From Dasypus novemcinctus (lineage: Eukaryota; Chordata; Mammalia; Cingulata; Dasypodidae), in NCBI RefSeq assembly GCF_030445035.2, contig NC_080676.1, positions 16,902,940 to 16,966,939 on the forward strand: a DNA stretch of 64,000 nucleotides. Reading direction: 5' to 3'. Each line of letters begins with the position of its first letter. Positions within the stretch are counted from its first letter, which is position 1. The notes under the pieces are model-generated. The model did not search any database. It was not told the DNA's origin and saw only the letters and a program-made list of their open reading frames with translations. Positions 1 through 13,206 of this stretch are shown here, in pieces. Made by a program: the position numbers and the translations under genes.

Positions 1-65
1 CTATGTCCTTATCTATAGTGATAGTCAAAATTTTTCATGACAATATATCTTTGGCTAAAATTATA

Positions 66-262
66 TATCACTTACTATGTGCCAGACACTATGCTAGGCA
101 ATTTACATAACAGCTTTTCTTCACATGCAATAACCCATGAAATTGATATGATTCTTTTCTTTTTCTCACTTTACAAGATGAAGAAACTGGAACCTTGGCA
201 GAGAGAATAACTTGGCCAAGATCACCCATGGTAAATAATGGAATTGAACCATTCAATCATTT
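66..262 (-). repeat. MIR SINE fragment
   Basis: The plus strand reads as the reverse of MIR: a 'tactatgtgccag' block near the left edge, then 'agatgaagaaactgga', then a degraded 'ggtcacacagctag'-like stretch. This is the order of an antisense MIR core. It is old and diverged, so the ends are approximate. No function is inferred. Confidence 0.7.
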
Positions 263-281
263 ATGAAACATGATCTAGAAC

Positions 282-464
282 AATGCTGTCCCATAGAACT
301 TTCTGCAATGAAGGAATTATTCTATATCTGAGCTGTTCAAATCAATAGTCATTAGTGGCAATTGGCGATTGAGCTCTTGAAATGTGGCTAATGCAACTGA
401 GGAACTAATATTTTTTTTTTACTTAATTTTAACTATTAAACTATTAAACTATTTAAATAGCCAG
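282..464 (+). mobile_element. MER5A-like hAT-Charlie element, 3' truncated
   Basis: The sequence follows the MER5A consensus: a 'gctgtcccatagaactttctgc' style opening, then 'cttgaaatgtggctaatg' and an AT-rich centre ending in 'aaatagcca'. The right half of this non-autonomous hAT transposon, including its terminal inverted repeat, is missing. It is cut where a GC-richer segment of other origin begins. Confidence 0.75.
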
Positions 465-960
465 CTCCAACACCCAGAGAAGGAGAAGCTGGAGCTGCAG
501 GACGGCAAGGGATAACTGAAGGAGCAAAGTTTTAAGGAAGTACAAAAGATGTGGCCTAAATCCCTGCAAGAGCATTGGACTTGGCTTGGAGAGGGAACAC
601 TTTTTCTATAGTTGGGGGTGGAGGAGGGAAGAAGAAGATAAATGTGCCTGGAATAGATCGGTCGATATTGGGAAAATGAGGGCATTGTCACGACAATGAA
701 ACAAGAGACCAGGGTAACATGAGGGATGGAGCTGCAGGTGGATATTTCCGAAGGGCCCGTAGTAATTGATTGTATTTCTTGTATCTACATAAAGAATCCA
801 AGAAAAATACCTAAAATTTACAGTTTAGGGAATGGGGTGACTAGATGGATGGAGAATGGGAGAGGAAGGAGAACTGCCACTTGTTCACAATTTTATTTTT
901 GTTTTGAGTTTTGAACCTATGTAAACGTATTACTTATTCAAAACATTAAATCAATAAAAA
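465..960 (+). other. Unassigned segment ending in AATAAA, possibly retroposed
   Basis: A purine-rich segment follows the truncated MER5A directly and ends with an AATAAA hexamer near 952-958 in A-rich sequence, as the 3' end of a retroposed transcript would. It has no long open frame: a 62-codon plus-strand frame and an 80-codon minus-strand frame look like chance. I recognise no parent gene or repeat family. Confidence 0.25.
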
Positions 961-967
961 TGTTAAA

Positions 968-1161
968 ATGCTGGATGAGAAGACTTGGAAGCGAGTTTCC
1001 TAGATAGTAAGGTTGTTGGGGGGGGGAGAGGGGGGGTGGGGGGGTGGGGTTGAATGGGACCTCACATATATATTTTTAATGTAATATTATTACAAAGTCA
1101 ATAAAAAAAAAGTGAAAAAAATAAATAAATAAAAAATAATGAAAGAAAAAAAAAAAAAAAA
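968..1161 (+). mobile_element. L1 3' end (5'-truncated) with G-rich tract and poly(A) tail
   Basis: A run of G tracts at 1018-1050 is followed by 'gggacctcacatatatat', 'tttttaatgtaatatt' and a poly(A) tail at about 1143-1161. The same arrangement (polypurine tract, 'gggaacctcttat'-like block, 'taatgtaac', A-tail) ends the other L1 3' UTRs in this window at 28.9-29.07 and 44.6-44.8 kb. It is a severely 5'-truncated insertion with no coding capacity. Confidence 0.6.
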
Positions 1162-1164
1162 GAT

Positions 1165-4100
1165 TTCCAGGAAGTATTTCATTCAACTGTATGGAAAACA
1201 GTAATCAGGACTTTGCTTTGTTTTTTGTTTTTTTTTTTTCATTAAAAATAATAAAACATTTTAGTTTTCAGTGTATATTGCTATGAAAAATGTTGATTTC
1301 ATGTGAGTAACAACAATAAAACATTTTTACCTGGCAAGACATTTTGACAAAGAAGTGCACTTAAATAGATTCTATTTATGTATAGCTGAGGGGGACCATT
1401 AGAGGTGTTAATGGGAGTAGGGATAGGATAGGACGGGTCAATGTAACATTAAACAGCAAGTAGGTTATGGCTCTTCTGAAACTAGTTTTAAACAGTTTGG
1501 GTCTGACATCTAAGTGTTGCTGATAACTAAATATATAGTTGGGCTATTCCACAGTATCCTTTGTGTAAGTATACATTGCTAAATCTTCTAGTTTGTTGGA
1601 TAATGATATTGTACTCTCAAGGGATTTTAAGTCATTATAAAAATCATTCAGATGAAATATTAGATGTGAGTTCTCTTCCATATTCCCAAGTGTTTCTTTT
1701 TATTGGCTGAAGATTTTCTTAAGTCTTCTAACACTAAGGACTCTGTATTGTTCTATGGCAGCATATCGGTGGTGAGTTTGCAGGTATTAGGACCTGGGAA
1801 TCCCACTGCTTCAAGTTGGCAAGTTGGTACAAATGGAAAAGGGAGGATGGATTCTTCTTTCAGGTTGTACATACTGTCTCCATTTTCAAGAGAATGGAGA
1901 CTATGGGCATCATTTTGCCTTTTCTATGGTACTTAGTCCATCAAAACCCTTTCTTCTTCCTGCCAACATTCTGTGCAACTAAAATGCCATCTCAGGCTCT
2001 TCACTATGAGTGCCAAATTAAAGGTGACATAAAAGAGAAAGTATTTTACATGCAAGAAGAATATAGAAAATCAAAGGCCTTTGTGACTGTAAATCTATAT
2101 TTATGTGAGGGACCCAGGGGTAAATATGTATGTAACATCAATGAGGCTATTACATATCAAAATTTTTAATTAGTATTTGATTTTATAGTGATCATTCTTC
2201 AAGCATCTTCCATACAAAACTGCTTGTACTGAGCAATAAATATTGCTTATTATTGAAAGACATTGCTCAGCCTTTCATGATGCAGTGATACTCTTATGTA
2301 AATACTTTATTCATGGATTTTTCCTTAGAATCAGTAGAAAAATCTGTGAAGAAACATTCAGCAACAACTGTGTAAGGCTTTAAAGGGCAGACTGTTTGGT
2401 TGTTCTGGAGTTCTACTTATTTTGAGGGAGAATTTCCTCAAAATCCAAGAAAGAGTCTTCTCATCTTTGTTCACTCCTAGAAGAAATGACACTTTTCCCT
2501 TCAAACCCAAATAAACATACCATGTTGCAATATTAATTCCAAGTAATCTATTGGTGTGGAGACAGGGATAGTTTGTCATTTAATAGTCATTCTCAAACGT
2601 AACAAGATATTAAATGGAAATAATAGTATTCTAGGGACTTGCATTCTCCAATAACCCAGTAGCAGAAAAGGATCATTCCTATTCCAAGCTATTGACAGAG
2701 GGCACTTAAAATGAGATGGAGAAAGAAAAATGAAACCTAACACCAACGTCTCTTCTGAACACTCTGAATAATCTAATGGACTTAAAATCTTCCTGCAAAA
2801 TCCTACTGCTTTTCTGTTGTTTGATATTCTGACCATTTTTGAACCTATGAACTCTGACAGGGAGGAGGGACTTGGAGAGATTGCCATCTGATCTATGTTA
2901 GGAGGTGAAAGGAATAGCTTTCTCTCTAATAGCACTTCTTTCTGCTTAACAGTTGGTGGGAGATTAAAATGATCTAGGTGGATAAGGCTGGTTAAAGATC
3001 TGGGGACACCACTTTTTTGGGAAGTCTTGTCTGCATGTCAAAAAACAGGCAGGTCATTAGAAGCGGACGGGTTATGGTATTTTTTTTTTTTCCTTCTTCT
3101 TCTTCTTTCCTATCCACACATTAATAATAATTTACTGCTATTTATTCATTTTTATGATTTAGTCCAGGTCTTGAAGGAGAATGAATTCCTGCTACGTTAC
3201 TGTCCAGCCAGGATTGTGGTTAGAGGCTGACATTCTGCGTTCCAGCCATATTAATTGCTGGATAAAGGCTATAATCCTTCTCTCTTTGAAGCCCATAGTT
3301 GATTTTTAGGCAACACTTCAAAAGCAGAGCACAACTGAAGAGGCATATTTCCTACCAGCTCTGAATTACCATGATTGACTCCGCTTGCCTTAGTCTACAT
3401 GTGCCTCACATATTTGGCTACCCAACAAAACAGTTTGATTTTGATATTAGAGAGGGAAAGAAAAGCCCTTTTTATAATACGAAAGCTGATCTATAATGCC
3501 TCATGAGATAGTTAGGTAGTTGTTTAAACTACCTTAGAAATGTAAACACCTAAATTATTCTTTTCTTGCAGAAGAAAGCATCAGACTTGAAAGGTCTCTC
3601 TCTATTTTGGGTTTTGGCGCTGCATCACATAAAGCCTTCACTCGGAGTCCACTATGATTAATGACAAAGCCTATGTAAATAAGGCATTTTGGTCATTCTC
3701 AAAGTATTATAACCCTTGGAAGTCGTCTTCAAAATAATAATTTTCACAACAGCCCTTTAAAGTTCAGACCCACTACAAGTACAGCAATTGTAATCAAGCT
3801 TTTAAAATAAGGATGTGTGAGGTGTAAGAGTTCTGCCAAAGACTAAACAAAAATGACAACACCCCCCGAACAACAAAAAAATGAAACAAGTAAAAGGAAA
3901 TTTATGACCAATATGGAACTTTTTATTGGTGTCTATTTCACTTACAGCTTGTTCATCTCTGAATCTGCACTATAGGGACTTTCTCATCCAGGATTTGCCA
4001 AGTATGCTTAGTGTGCTATGCTGGAGAAAGATTAACAGTATTTCAGATCAAAGGAGGACCCTGCTGCATGGTCTTACGAGATTGTCATTCACTCCCATTA

Positions 4101-7100
4101 TGGCTCATTTGCACAAGATTTTCATGTAATATGAGCCATTGTTTTGATGGCAGTGATTTGACATAAAGACAGGGTTGAACTGCATCTCAGCGTCCTCATC
4201 AGTCAGGCTGGGGGTATCTTGGTCCCAAAGAACTTGCCAATCATAAAAGACAACTGTTACTCAGTTATGGATCATTCCTTGCCCCCTACCATTCCCTCCC
4301 ACCCTCTGGTTTTTAAGGTGGAAAACTACTTGAATGTGCAGGGATGCCATAAAAATCAGACAATGCTTATTTGTGCTAGATTACATACAGTTTAACCAGA
4401 CAAAGTTTCAGATACTTCATTCAAAGAACAAGTCAGGTTATGAGCTATTTTAGTCAATTCCTCTTTCTTCCTGTACTTTCTGCCAAGCTTATTTTAATTT
4501 TAAAATAACTTGGGAGTAGTGAGAAGTTTTGCCCACGCTACATTCAAAATTTTCCCTTAGGCTCTATTTGTGTCTTTCTAGTGATTTAGTTTCCATGACC
4601 ATGCATAGAATACACATTTACACATAGGAGTCACTAACTTTCTCTCCCTCTTTTCCGCAAAACAAAAACAGAGAAAGGGAGAGAGGTGTATCATTGCTGC
4701 TTCAATCATGACTGACAGCAAAAAATGAAAAAGAAATGTTGAGGCAAAAATCAGAGTAATTCTAAATGTGATTTTATTTAACTAGAGAGAATATCTTCTT
4801 TTTAACTATTTCAGCATTTATCAATATATTCAGTATACATTAAGATGGAACAAATATACAAATATCACAGAAAGATATTAAAATCGTTATTCTAAATATT
4901 AAATTAAATGTAAAGAACTAATAATGAACACTACATTGGAATATAATCTACTTTAGGGTCTGGTTTGAGTTTTCTAAATTAATGCATTTTAAATATGCAT
5001 TTGTAATTCGTTTGCAACATTTACTATTATTGATGTGGTGCTGGTTAGTTTTATGTAGTATTTAGTCAGTGCACTAGACACATGATGCAGCCATGTTGTT
5101 AGATTTTTAAAATTGGTTTTATAAATTCACCAGGACCTTACCTAAATTTTGTATTTAGAACAAAATTGTTCTAACAATTATTTGTTTTGGGTTTTTTACT
5201 CTATTTTAAAATTCTTTACAGCAACTATAATATCAAAGAACAAAAGAAGAGAGCTTTTATGAAGTCATGACACTGGGGAAAGTTTAAAAATTAGTGAAGT
5301 CACTAGTATGTACTCATTTTTAAGCCTTTTATAAAGATAGGAATGTATACGAATTTTTGTTTTAAAATTGTTTTTCCTGCTCAATCTCAAGAAATCTATG
5401 AAAGAAATAGTCAATTTGTTACACATTCAGGGTAAAATTTTATATTTTAGAACTGCAATATGTTTTTTTAAGCACAAAGAAGCTAGCAAACTCAGTGAAT
5501 TTTAAAAAAACACACACTTAGAAAAATAATAAATGGAAATAACTTATAGAAAAAAATTGAAATTCATATAAGGTATCAAAATATTTTCCCAACTTTTGAT
5601 TTTGGAAACATACAGAATGTATTTAAAACATACAGAAAAGTTGGAAACAAAATACAACAAACACTCCAATGTTTCCTGTCTAGAATCTACAATTATTCAT
5701 GTTTTGCCACATTTTACTTAATTTTCCCTAGAACCATTTGAAAGTAATGATATTCCTGAATTTTTTCAGCATGTATTTCCTAAGCACAAGGCCATTCTTT
5801 TACATAATACCAGAAAACTGAAATATTTCTATGAATTAATCAGAATGTTTTAAGTGAATTATAGGTAACTAGAACTGACAGATAAATCAAAAAACATATT
5901 ACCTTGATGGCAAATTTAATCGTTTATATAAGCACTTTTCTAGCTACTTTGAATTTAGCTTCAGACTCTATATATTAACCCTTTCACTGGAATTTATACA
6001 TAGGTTTTCAAAAACAAACATCAAAGTATTTGCTGAATGTGTTTTGCTTTATGAAACACTTTCAAAATATATGAACAACAGCGCCCTCTACATTTGGATA
6101 ACTTATGATGAGAAAGATTTTACTGATTGAGCAAAGCAACATTTTAACAATCACTGCGGGTACGGAGACAAATGATGTGATTGTAATATATTACAAAATT
6201 ATATGGTAATCTCCCATATAAGTTTATAGTATTTTAAACCATTGATTTAGAATGGGAAATCAAAATCTGGAAACTCAGTATTGCTCCATTCAGTCAACAA
6301 ACTGACAGAAATAATAATAGTCAAGAGGAAATAGAAGACTCTCTAGGAAAATATACAAATCTATTTCAAAAATAAATTTAATCATATTGTTTAATAGATT
6401 TTCAGCTGGTAAAGCTAAATTATATTATTTTCCTTTCATGCTTATATAAACAGGAGCTTATAATATTTTCAAATTCAGAAATGGATCAAAGCCTTTTAAA
6501 AAATGCTTTATAGTCTTCAGTATTTAACTATCGAAGAAAATCCAGGTTTAGAATCTAACCTCTAATATGTTTGCATGAAACGAGATAAAATTAAATGGTG
6601 TTTAAGCAAATTCTTTTGAAAGTTGTCTTTCAGATTAATTTATAACAAAAGTTATTTATGAAATTATAAAGACATATAGAACATGATCAGTTAGCTTATA
6701 TGCAAACTCTCATGTCTATAATTAATTTGCAAAACTATCCCCTGAACAATTTAGCATATCATTCCCTAAACAGTTATAAAGAGAAAACATACACATTTTT
6801 TATAAACTAAAAATTTATACCTGAGATTTTTTTAAGCATAGAACAAAACTTTTAAATACATATTTGCATTTCTTTTTTCCAATTAAAAACACTTCATTTT
6901 ATGGTAACTAAAATATAACTTGTCTGAATAGTCAACTTAGTTAAAATACGTTTAATAGCAATAGAGTCAATCCAATGTATTGGCATATGAAAGGTTTAGT
7001 GTTTTTTTTTCCAGTGCAACTTTTTCACTTCAGATAAATAATGCTTGTTCTAAAAATATTTAGCTTAAATGTGGTATTTTAAATTCAAGTTTGATACTGC

Positions 7101-10100
7101 TTTGCTACTGAGTTTTGAGGACAACTAAAATTCTATAGCCCAAGGTTAAAATCGTTTAGTAAATTATTTGTAAACTGTCAGTGGTCAAAGAGCAGATTAA
7201 GATAATTAAAAACCGGAAACATTATGTGTTAGTCCTCATCAACTTAATGTAAGTGTTTCAATGCCCAAGTCACTGCATTTCAATGGAAAACAGTAACAAA
7301 AAAATTGGAAGTTAATAATTAACAAAAATTCCAAATTTCATGTTTTAAAATGTCAACTAAAATCTCTATAACAAACTGAACTCCTGCAGACTACTTTGTA
7401 CATTTTAAGTACCACAAACCTGACTAATAAAATAGTTTGTGAAAAAGAAAATAATGCTCTTTGAAATTATCCCTTTAGTCTTTTCCTTTCCTTACAGTGC
7501 CAAGAATTTCCTACAGCATGCTCTAAATTTATAAAGACAAAATGCCAGTGACTCTGGGGATCATCTTGTTCATTTTAAGAACAAATTAAAAGAGTGAAAG
7601 AATGGTGCAAATAATTGTTTCATATGTTCTTTGCTTGTGACTGCTGTAATCATCAGGCCTGATTTACAAATGTAGACTTGAAGGTTTCTCAGCTTCCTGC
7701 AGGGTAGAAGACTGTTGCTTTGGCACTCACCCTCTCGCCCTTGTAATCACCACTCAAAACTGTGCCCTGGTACTTCCAATTCCCAGTCTCTTGATTGAAC
7801 ACCTCATTCTGTGCTAACAAGGTGTCCAAGGTATTTGAACAGGGGCTCCAGTCGGAGAATTGTTAATGGTTTTGCTCATTAAGAATTGCTGCACTAGTTT
7901 TGGTAATTTGGTAACTGTCTAAATTGCAAGATGATTTTTCCCCCTCAGTTTAAAGAAGGATGCTAAATTTAAAGCAGCAACAGCAATAATTCTATTTCAA
8001 AATTGACAAGGAGAGTTGAGTGCTGTCTACATTTTTTTTCCCAACAGCTTTCACAGGATTAATGAAATTATCTTCAAAGTCTGTGCTTATTCTCCAGTCA
8101 TTTTCAAGATATGATTAAACAGGAACCAAATAAAGTTGAAGAAAAAAATTTTCACAGGATGCACCTATGAAATAGCCAAGATTAGCTGGTAATTTAAGGA
8201 ATAAAGAGAAAGTAACAAAAATGTTTTCTTTAAACACTTGAGAATGAAAGATTATAACAGTTTTAAAAAATACTTTGTTAAAATAAAATTGTTTAACTCA
8301 CCTACTTTATTTCTATAAGTATGTATATACATTTTAAAAACACAGATAGCTATTTTATGTTTTAAAAATTATAAATAATGTTGATTTACATTACTTACCA
8401 TGAGAATGACTTTTCATGATCATTAATAACAAAATCCATCTGAATTCAAAGGTAGATAACAATAGATATATTTTTCTGCTGAATGTTTCCTGAAAAACTA
8501 ATTTCAGCTCTGATCTGAATGCTTAAAATTGGCTTTTACAAACATAGTTTAGAAAAATCCTGAGAACATTTTTCATGAGTTAAATGCATTCACCTCTATT
8601 GAAATGGCCCTGATTATACCAAATTAGTTTACTTACATAATCCATTTTTAAATATTTCTATACTTTCTAAAAGATGTATTTCCCAAGTAGAATTAAGAAG
8701 GCTGAATTAGGAAAAAAACAAATATTGATAGTTTCTTTGGTGTAGTTTAAAATGTGTGATCTATTCTACCAATTCAAATTTACAAGGGAGAACATTTCTG
8801 AAAAGAATTTTTCTTACATATTCTCTATTTTGTTTTTTTTTTCTTAATCACGAAAGACTGTTACTCGGTTTGGCAGCAACCTCTCCAAGGGATTTACTTG
8901 AAATTATTTTTAGTGATCTGGACATTTGCCATTTTATCATAGAGATGAAAAGGAGGGAGATGAGATTTAGCTGAGGATGGAAGTTTCTGCCTTGTACAGA
9001 GCAAAGGGCTATTTTGAAGTGATTTATGTGGCAGTTTTCTTCTGTGTCACCATTATGTCCCTGCTGCCTGAGTGTGACAACACAGTGCTTACTAACATTT
9101 TGGTAATAATTTATTGGGATGAGATTTTTTGCTTGGAGTTCAGCCTGCAATCCTTTTAACACTCTACTAAAAGGCATAAGTTCTCAACAGGCTTATTTAT
9201 TTTTTACTTTGGAACTGTGCACTACACAAAAACCTGCGTTCATAAATCTGCAACTTTTCTTTTTGAATTGGAAGTTGAATACAGACCATGACTTGTGCAT
9301 ATAAAAAAATGCAGAAATAATGCCCCCCTACTGTGTAAGTATTTTTGTTTTTCATGAATCAAGCCCAAAGTTATTTAAATTAATTCTAGTCTCATCATGA
9401 TAATAGGAAATCATGTTTTTTTTTGCTTTTAAAAATACTGATGTGGGAATGTAATTTTACTAGTTATTTGGCCGAGTTTCTCATACATTTTAAAATTCTG
9501 TGACACAAAGGGAAAAAACTGATGACTATAGTTTTATGTTAAAGGCATTACTTAATCAACATGAAAATACAATTTTTTGATGTTTACAAACCATTATAGT
9601 TTTCATTACATCTTTGAAAATCCAGAAAACAGAATTTTTGGAGTTTTTTTCTGGTTTATGTTGAAAGCTATGCAACTGATTAATCGATCATGGAATTTCT
9701 GAAATTTTCCTCTTTGAAGTTGGGTGTTCTGATTTAGAAAGTATTTCACATCTAAGCTGGACAATTTTATTTGAAAATAAAGGCCCCATCTTCCTTATGT
9801 GTTTGGCCATAAGCACAGGCACTGAATAATGTAACTTATTGTGCTAGCCCTGCCTGGCTTTGGTTATAAAGCAAAAAATAAACGAATATTTTTAAAATCT
9901 GAAATCTTCAACACCTGATTTGATTGTTCTTTCCAGTTGTTAGGCACTAAAGAATGACTTCAATATGTCCATTAATTTATTAGGGTGACTTTTGTTAATA
10001 TTAGTGGAAAGTAGTTAGAGTTTTTTTTTTTTTTCATGTTGGAGTGATTCAATGGATTCCTGCTTGGAAAGTATCATTGGCTTTCATAGTCACATATCTG

Positions 10101-11030
10101 TAGTTAAGATATGCTGAAGCTATAAATTAAAGAGGTAAATATGAATTTGTAGGTATTCCAAGCTTTTAAAATCACTTTGGAGTTTTCTTTTGGCTCTGTG
10201 ATTTTCTTGACAGACCTCTGTCACTTCAAAGGAGATAAGATTGTTTTATAATGCTTTGGCTTGATGATATCAGTGTGTGTAGTCAATTTAGGAAATTGAT
10301 TTCTACCTTACAACTACTGGTGCTGGGAATCACTCAAAATTTATATTTCTTGTATAAAGAAAATTATTATGAAACCCAAGTAAAAACACCGATTACTTAG
10401 GAGGATTTTGAAAGTGTTTGGCTAGGTATTACGGCGTTAGTTTGGACTTTATATTATATCGATTTGAGTATGATCACCAGCACCATTGTAGAATAGGGCG
10501 GGCCCCACCGAGGGAAAGGCAGCACAATTTTTTAAAACCGTGAGAGCCTAACTGCATGTGGTTCAGTGTTTGAGGTGTTATTTAAAAAAAAATAATTGTT
10601 GGAACACATGGTCATGATTAACACTCTAACCTGTCTTAGATCGTAATTCACTTAATACATTAAAAACTAGTATCTTGCAGTAAAATGAATGAGTCTATAG
10701 ATATTTTGTTTTATTAACCTGGTTTATGTTATAGCAAATATGATACAAATAATCATTACTCATATGTCTTAGGTAAGAAACGAGTTTCTTGAGGAAATAG
10801 CAGTATTAATACTTACCTAAAGTTACTGAAATGATGAATTCTGAGGCCTGAAAACATTTTGTTTAGTGTGAGATTATTCTAGTGTCTGAAAAATCTGGCT
10901 GCCTATTGAAAAAAAATGTAAAACTTGAAGTCAGTGTTGGAAGGGAGGTTAACAGTCATTTACAAATGTGCAAAATGAGATACAAAGTTATGGTAAATTG
11001 GCACAAAATTTTTAAAATAGATACTGAATT
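1165..11030. other. Repeat-poor, AT-rich unique-looking block
   Basis: I see no SINE, LTR, L1 or DNA-transposon signature across almost 10 kb. Base composition is strongly AT-rich, especially 4.7-7.6 and 8.1-10 kb. The open frames of 60-119 codons at about 1.7-2.2, 2.4-2.9, 3.0-3.2, 3.9-4.1 and 8.75-9.3 kb have no recognisable domains, overlap on opposite strands and look like chance. Two slightly GC-richer pockets (7.67-7.86 and 10.43-10.57 kb) stand out. Remnants too old to recognise by eye may be present. Confidence 0.5.
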
Positions 11031-11034
11031 TTAG

Positions 11035-11220
11035 AGTTAGAAGAAGTGTTTAAGTGAATTAATCCAATTAATGACTTTTAAAGATGAGGAGGCTAGAGTC
11101 AGGAGAAGTTCAGAAATCTCCCCAAAGACTCACAGCTAGGTAGCATTCCCAGGACTAGAACCTGACTTCCCTACTTGCCAGGTCAGGATTTTTTTTCCAT
11201 TTTCTATACCATCTTCCCAA
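11035..11220 (-). repeat. MIR SINE fragment
   Basis: 'aagatgaggaggctagagtc', then 'actcacagctaggtagc' and 'aggactagaacctgac' match the antisense MIR pattern (dAGATGAGGAAACTGAGg ... CACACAGCTAG ... ggattcgaacc). It is diverged, with approximate ends. Confidence 0.7.
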
Positions 11221-11984
11221 CCCAGTCATATAAAAATTAATACCAACTTGAATGGTTGAATTGAATGGAAGAATAACAGTTCTGCTGGCTAGGATTTACT
11301 GAACTACAAGATGTGTTGTGCAGGTTACTTGGAAAAATAACTTTATTTTATGCACTAACCGATGGTGCCAAAATAAGAAACCGTATCACAAGACGAAATT
11401 CCGCCAAAATGACTAGCAAATTTAAAAGGCAGATTACTTGTATTTCTAATTGAACTTATCTTGAATATAGGGAAATATTGAAGAAAGGAAGGCATTTTTA
11501 TAGGCTGTACAGTGGTTTGGTTTTCACGGTATTTTTATGCCTTTGGAAATAACATCATATTTTAGAGGGAAAATCTACATGGTGCGTGTTTGTGTATGTA
11601 ATAGGCTATATACGGTTCATCTGTCATTTGCTATGTTACTGTCTAGAATCAACCTATGTAAGCCAGGATTGTAGGAGGTAGGAAAATGGCTGTAGGAATC
11701 AAATTTCTGGGATCCAGCAAGGCAATCAGCTTGATACGCTACTTCTATGTGATTAATGTTATATGGAGGAATGTTCTAAATCTAGGGGAAGAGAGATGAG
11801 AGAGATATTATGCAATTGAGGTGGCCATGGAAAGCTTCACAAAGGAATTGGCTTTTTAGATATGTTTGAAGGATAAAGAAAAGATAATTAAATGAACAGG
11901 AATGTAGAGAAGGTTATAATAATGGGCTCTCACCTGAGCCATAGCCTTCTGGAATAATCTGTGTTCTGAATATGCAATGTGCTT
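11221..11984. other. No recognisable feature
   Basis: Unique-looking AT-rich sequence. I see no repeat signature and no open frame of interest. Confidence 0.5.
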
Positions 11985-12135
11985 TCACACCTCTGTGCAT
12001 TTTCTCATAGTTCTCCTTCACCTTAGAATACCATTTTTCTCTTTGTCTACCTGAAAACATCCTTTCATCTTTCAAAAGGTGACTATGAATGATATTAAAG
12101 CTCCTTAGCTTTCCTAGATTTTTTCTCTTGCTTTA
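11985..12135 (+). repeat. L2 LINE fragment
   Basis: 'cacctctgtgcattttctcat', 'agaataccatttttc' and 'catcctttcatctttcaaaagg' resemble the part of the L2 3' region that reads 'ctggaatgcccttc ... ctttcaaggctcaactcaaat'. The assignment rests on pattern only. Confidence 0.4.
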
Positions 12136-12199
12136 AGCAAAATTAAATGATCTCTAACATACTACACATCACATGGTATTTTAAATGACAAGAATAATA

Positions 12200-12425
12200 A
12201 ATGCACATTTGTAAAATAATCATTCAGAATCCTGCCACCAGAGAAAAACATGTTAATATTTGATGTCTTTTCTCATGCACAAATACAGACATATGTACAC
12301 ATTACACGTATTCATACATAGTTGTGATGATACTGTATATACACTTTTTTTTATCCTGCTTTGTTCAATTTATATCATATATTTTTAGCATTTGCCCTTA
12401 AAAACTATGTCTTTTTTATTTTGGT
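12200..12425. repeat. Old L1 3'-UTR-like fragment
   Basis: 'catagttgtgatgatactgtat', 'tatcctgctttgttcaatt' and 'tagcatttgccc' follow the order of a widespread old mammalian L1 3'-UTR segment ('catactgtatatac ... tatcctgctttttcactta ... gagcatttcccc'). Orientation could not be decided. Confidence 0.4.
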
Positions 12426-12429
12426 AATT

Positions 12430-13205
12430 CAAGAAAAATTCTTATGGAGTTGAACAGATGTGGATTTTAGAAAGAAAACTGGGGGTGGTTGAAAAGACAG
12501 ATTGGAGGGAAACCCGTTATTATAGTGTCTCAGGCAAGAGCCAATAAAGGGCAGGGTCAGGACGATGGGAATGGGAGGAAGAGCTGGGTAAAGGCTCATC
12601 AGTGTCGGCTGCAGTCGAGCGGTCTTAAAGGGAACCCTGAACTTGGCACTTAGTAAATTGTTCGCTATGCTCGTGAGGATGATTTGGGAGATGAAGAGGA
12701 GCAGAAGCATGATGACAAGGGTAGACGAGTAAATGAACAAGGAAAGGTTACATGCTGCAAGTATGGTTTCCTTCCCATGAATGTTGGTAAACAGAAAAGT
12801 GGTATATAGTGTAGAAGCTTGATGGGGAGGCAGGGACTAGAGAGGATTTTGTTGTTGTTTAGTAAATAACAAGCACATTTGCTTATAAAGTGAGAGAAAC
12901 CAATGAAACGATGCCAAGGAAATAGAGGGCAGCATGGCATCTGGGGACACAGAGGAGCTGGAACACAGGAAATCCACCTCTTTAATAAACCAAGTCTTAA
13001 TGAATACACCTGGACATTTCAAAATTTTGAAGTTGAATGTATGGAAGAGATTTCTGTAATGGGAAATTGTAACTGATTATGAATAAGGACTATGTGATTT
13101 TGTTGAGCAGTTTAGAAAAAGTTTATTTTTACTGAGTGCTTCTTTTATGAGCTGCAGTAATTTTTTATTTTTTAAACTTTTTAAAAAAGAAGTTTTAGAT
13201 TACAG
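12430..13205. other. Unassigned segment, possibly an ancient LINE remnant
   Basis: A moderately GC-richer stretch ('gtctcaggcaagagccaat' near 12.52 kb) resembles a recurrent motif of ancient LINE-derived DNA, but I cannot place it in a family. Three overlapping minus-strand frames (60-114 codons) have low-complexity composition and no domain, so they are not proposed as genes. Confidence 0.25.
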
Positions 13206-13206
13206 A

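Noticed and set aside
2576..2935. 119-codon minus-strand open frame
   Set aside because: No domain, opposite-strand frames nearby, and no splice-site pattern supporting an exon.
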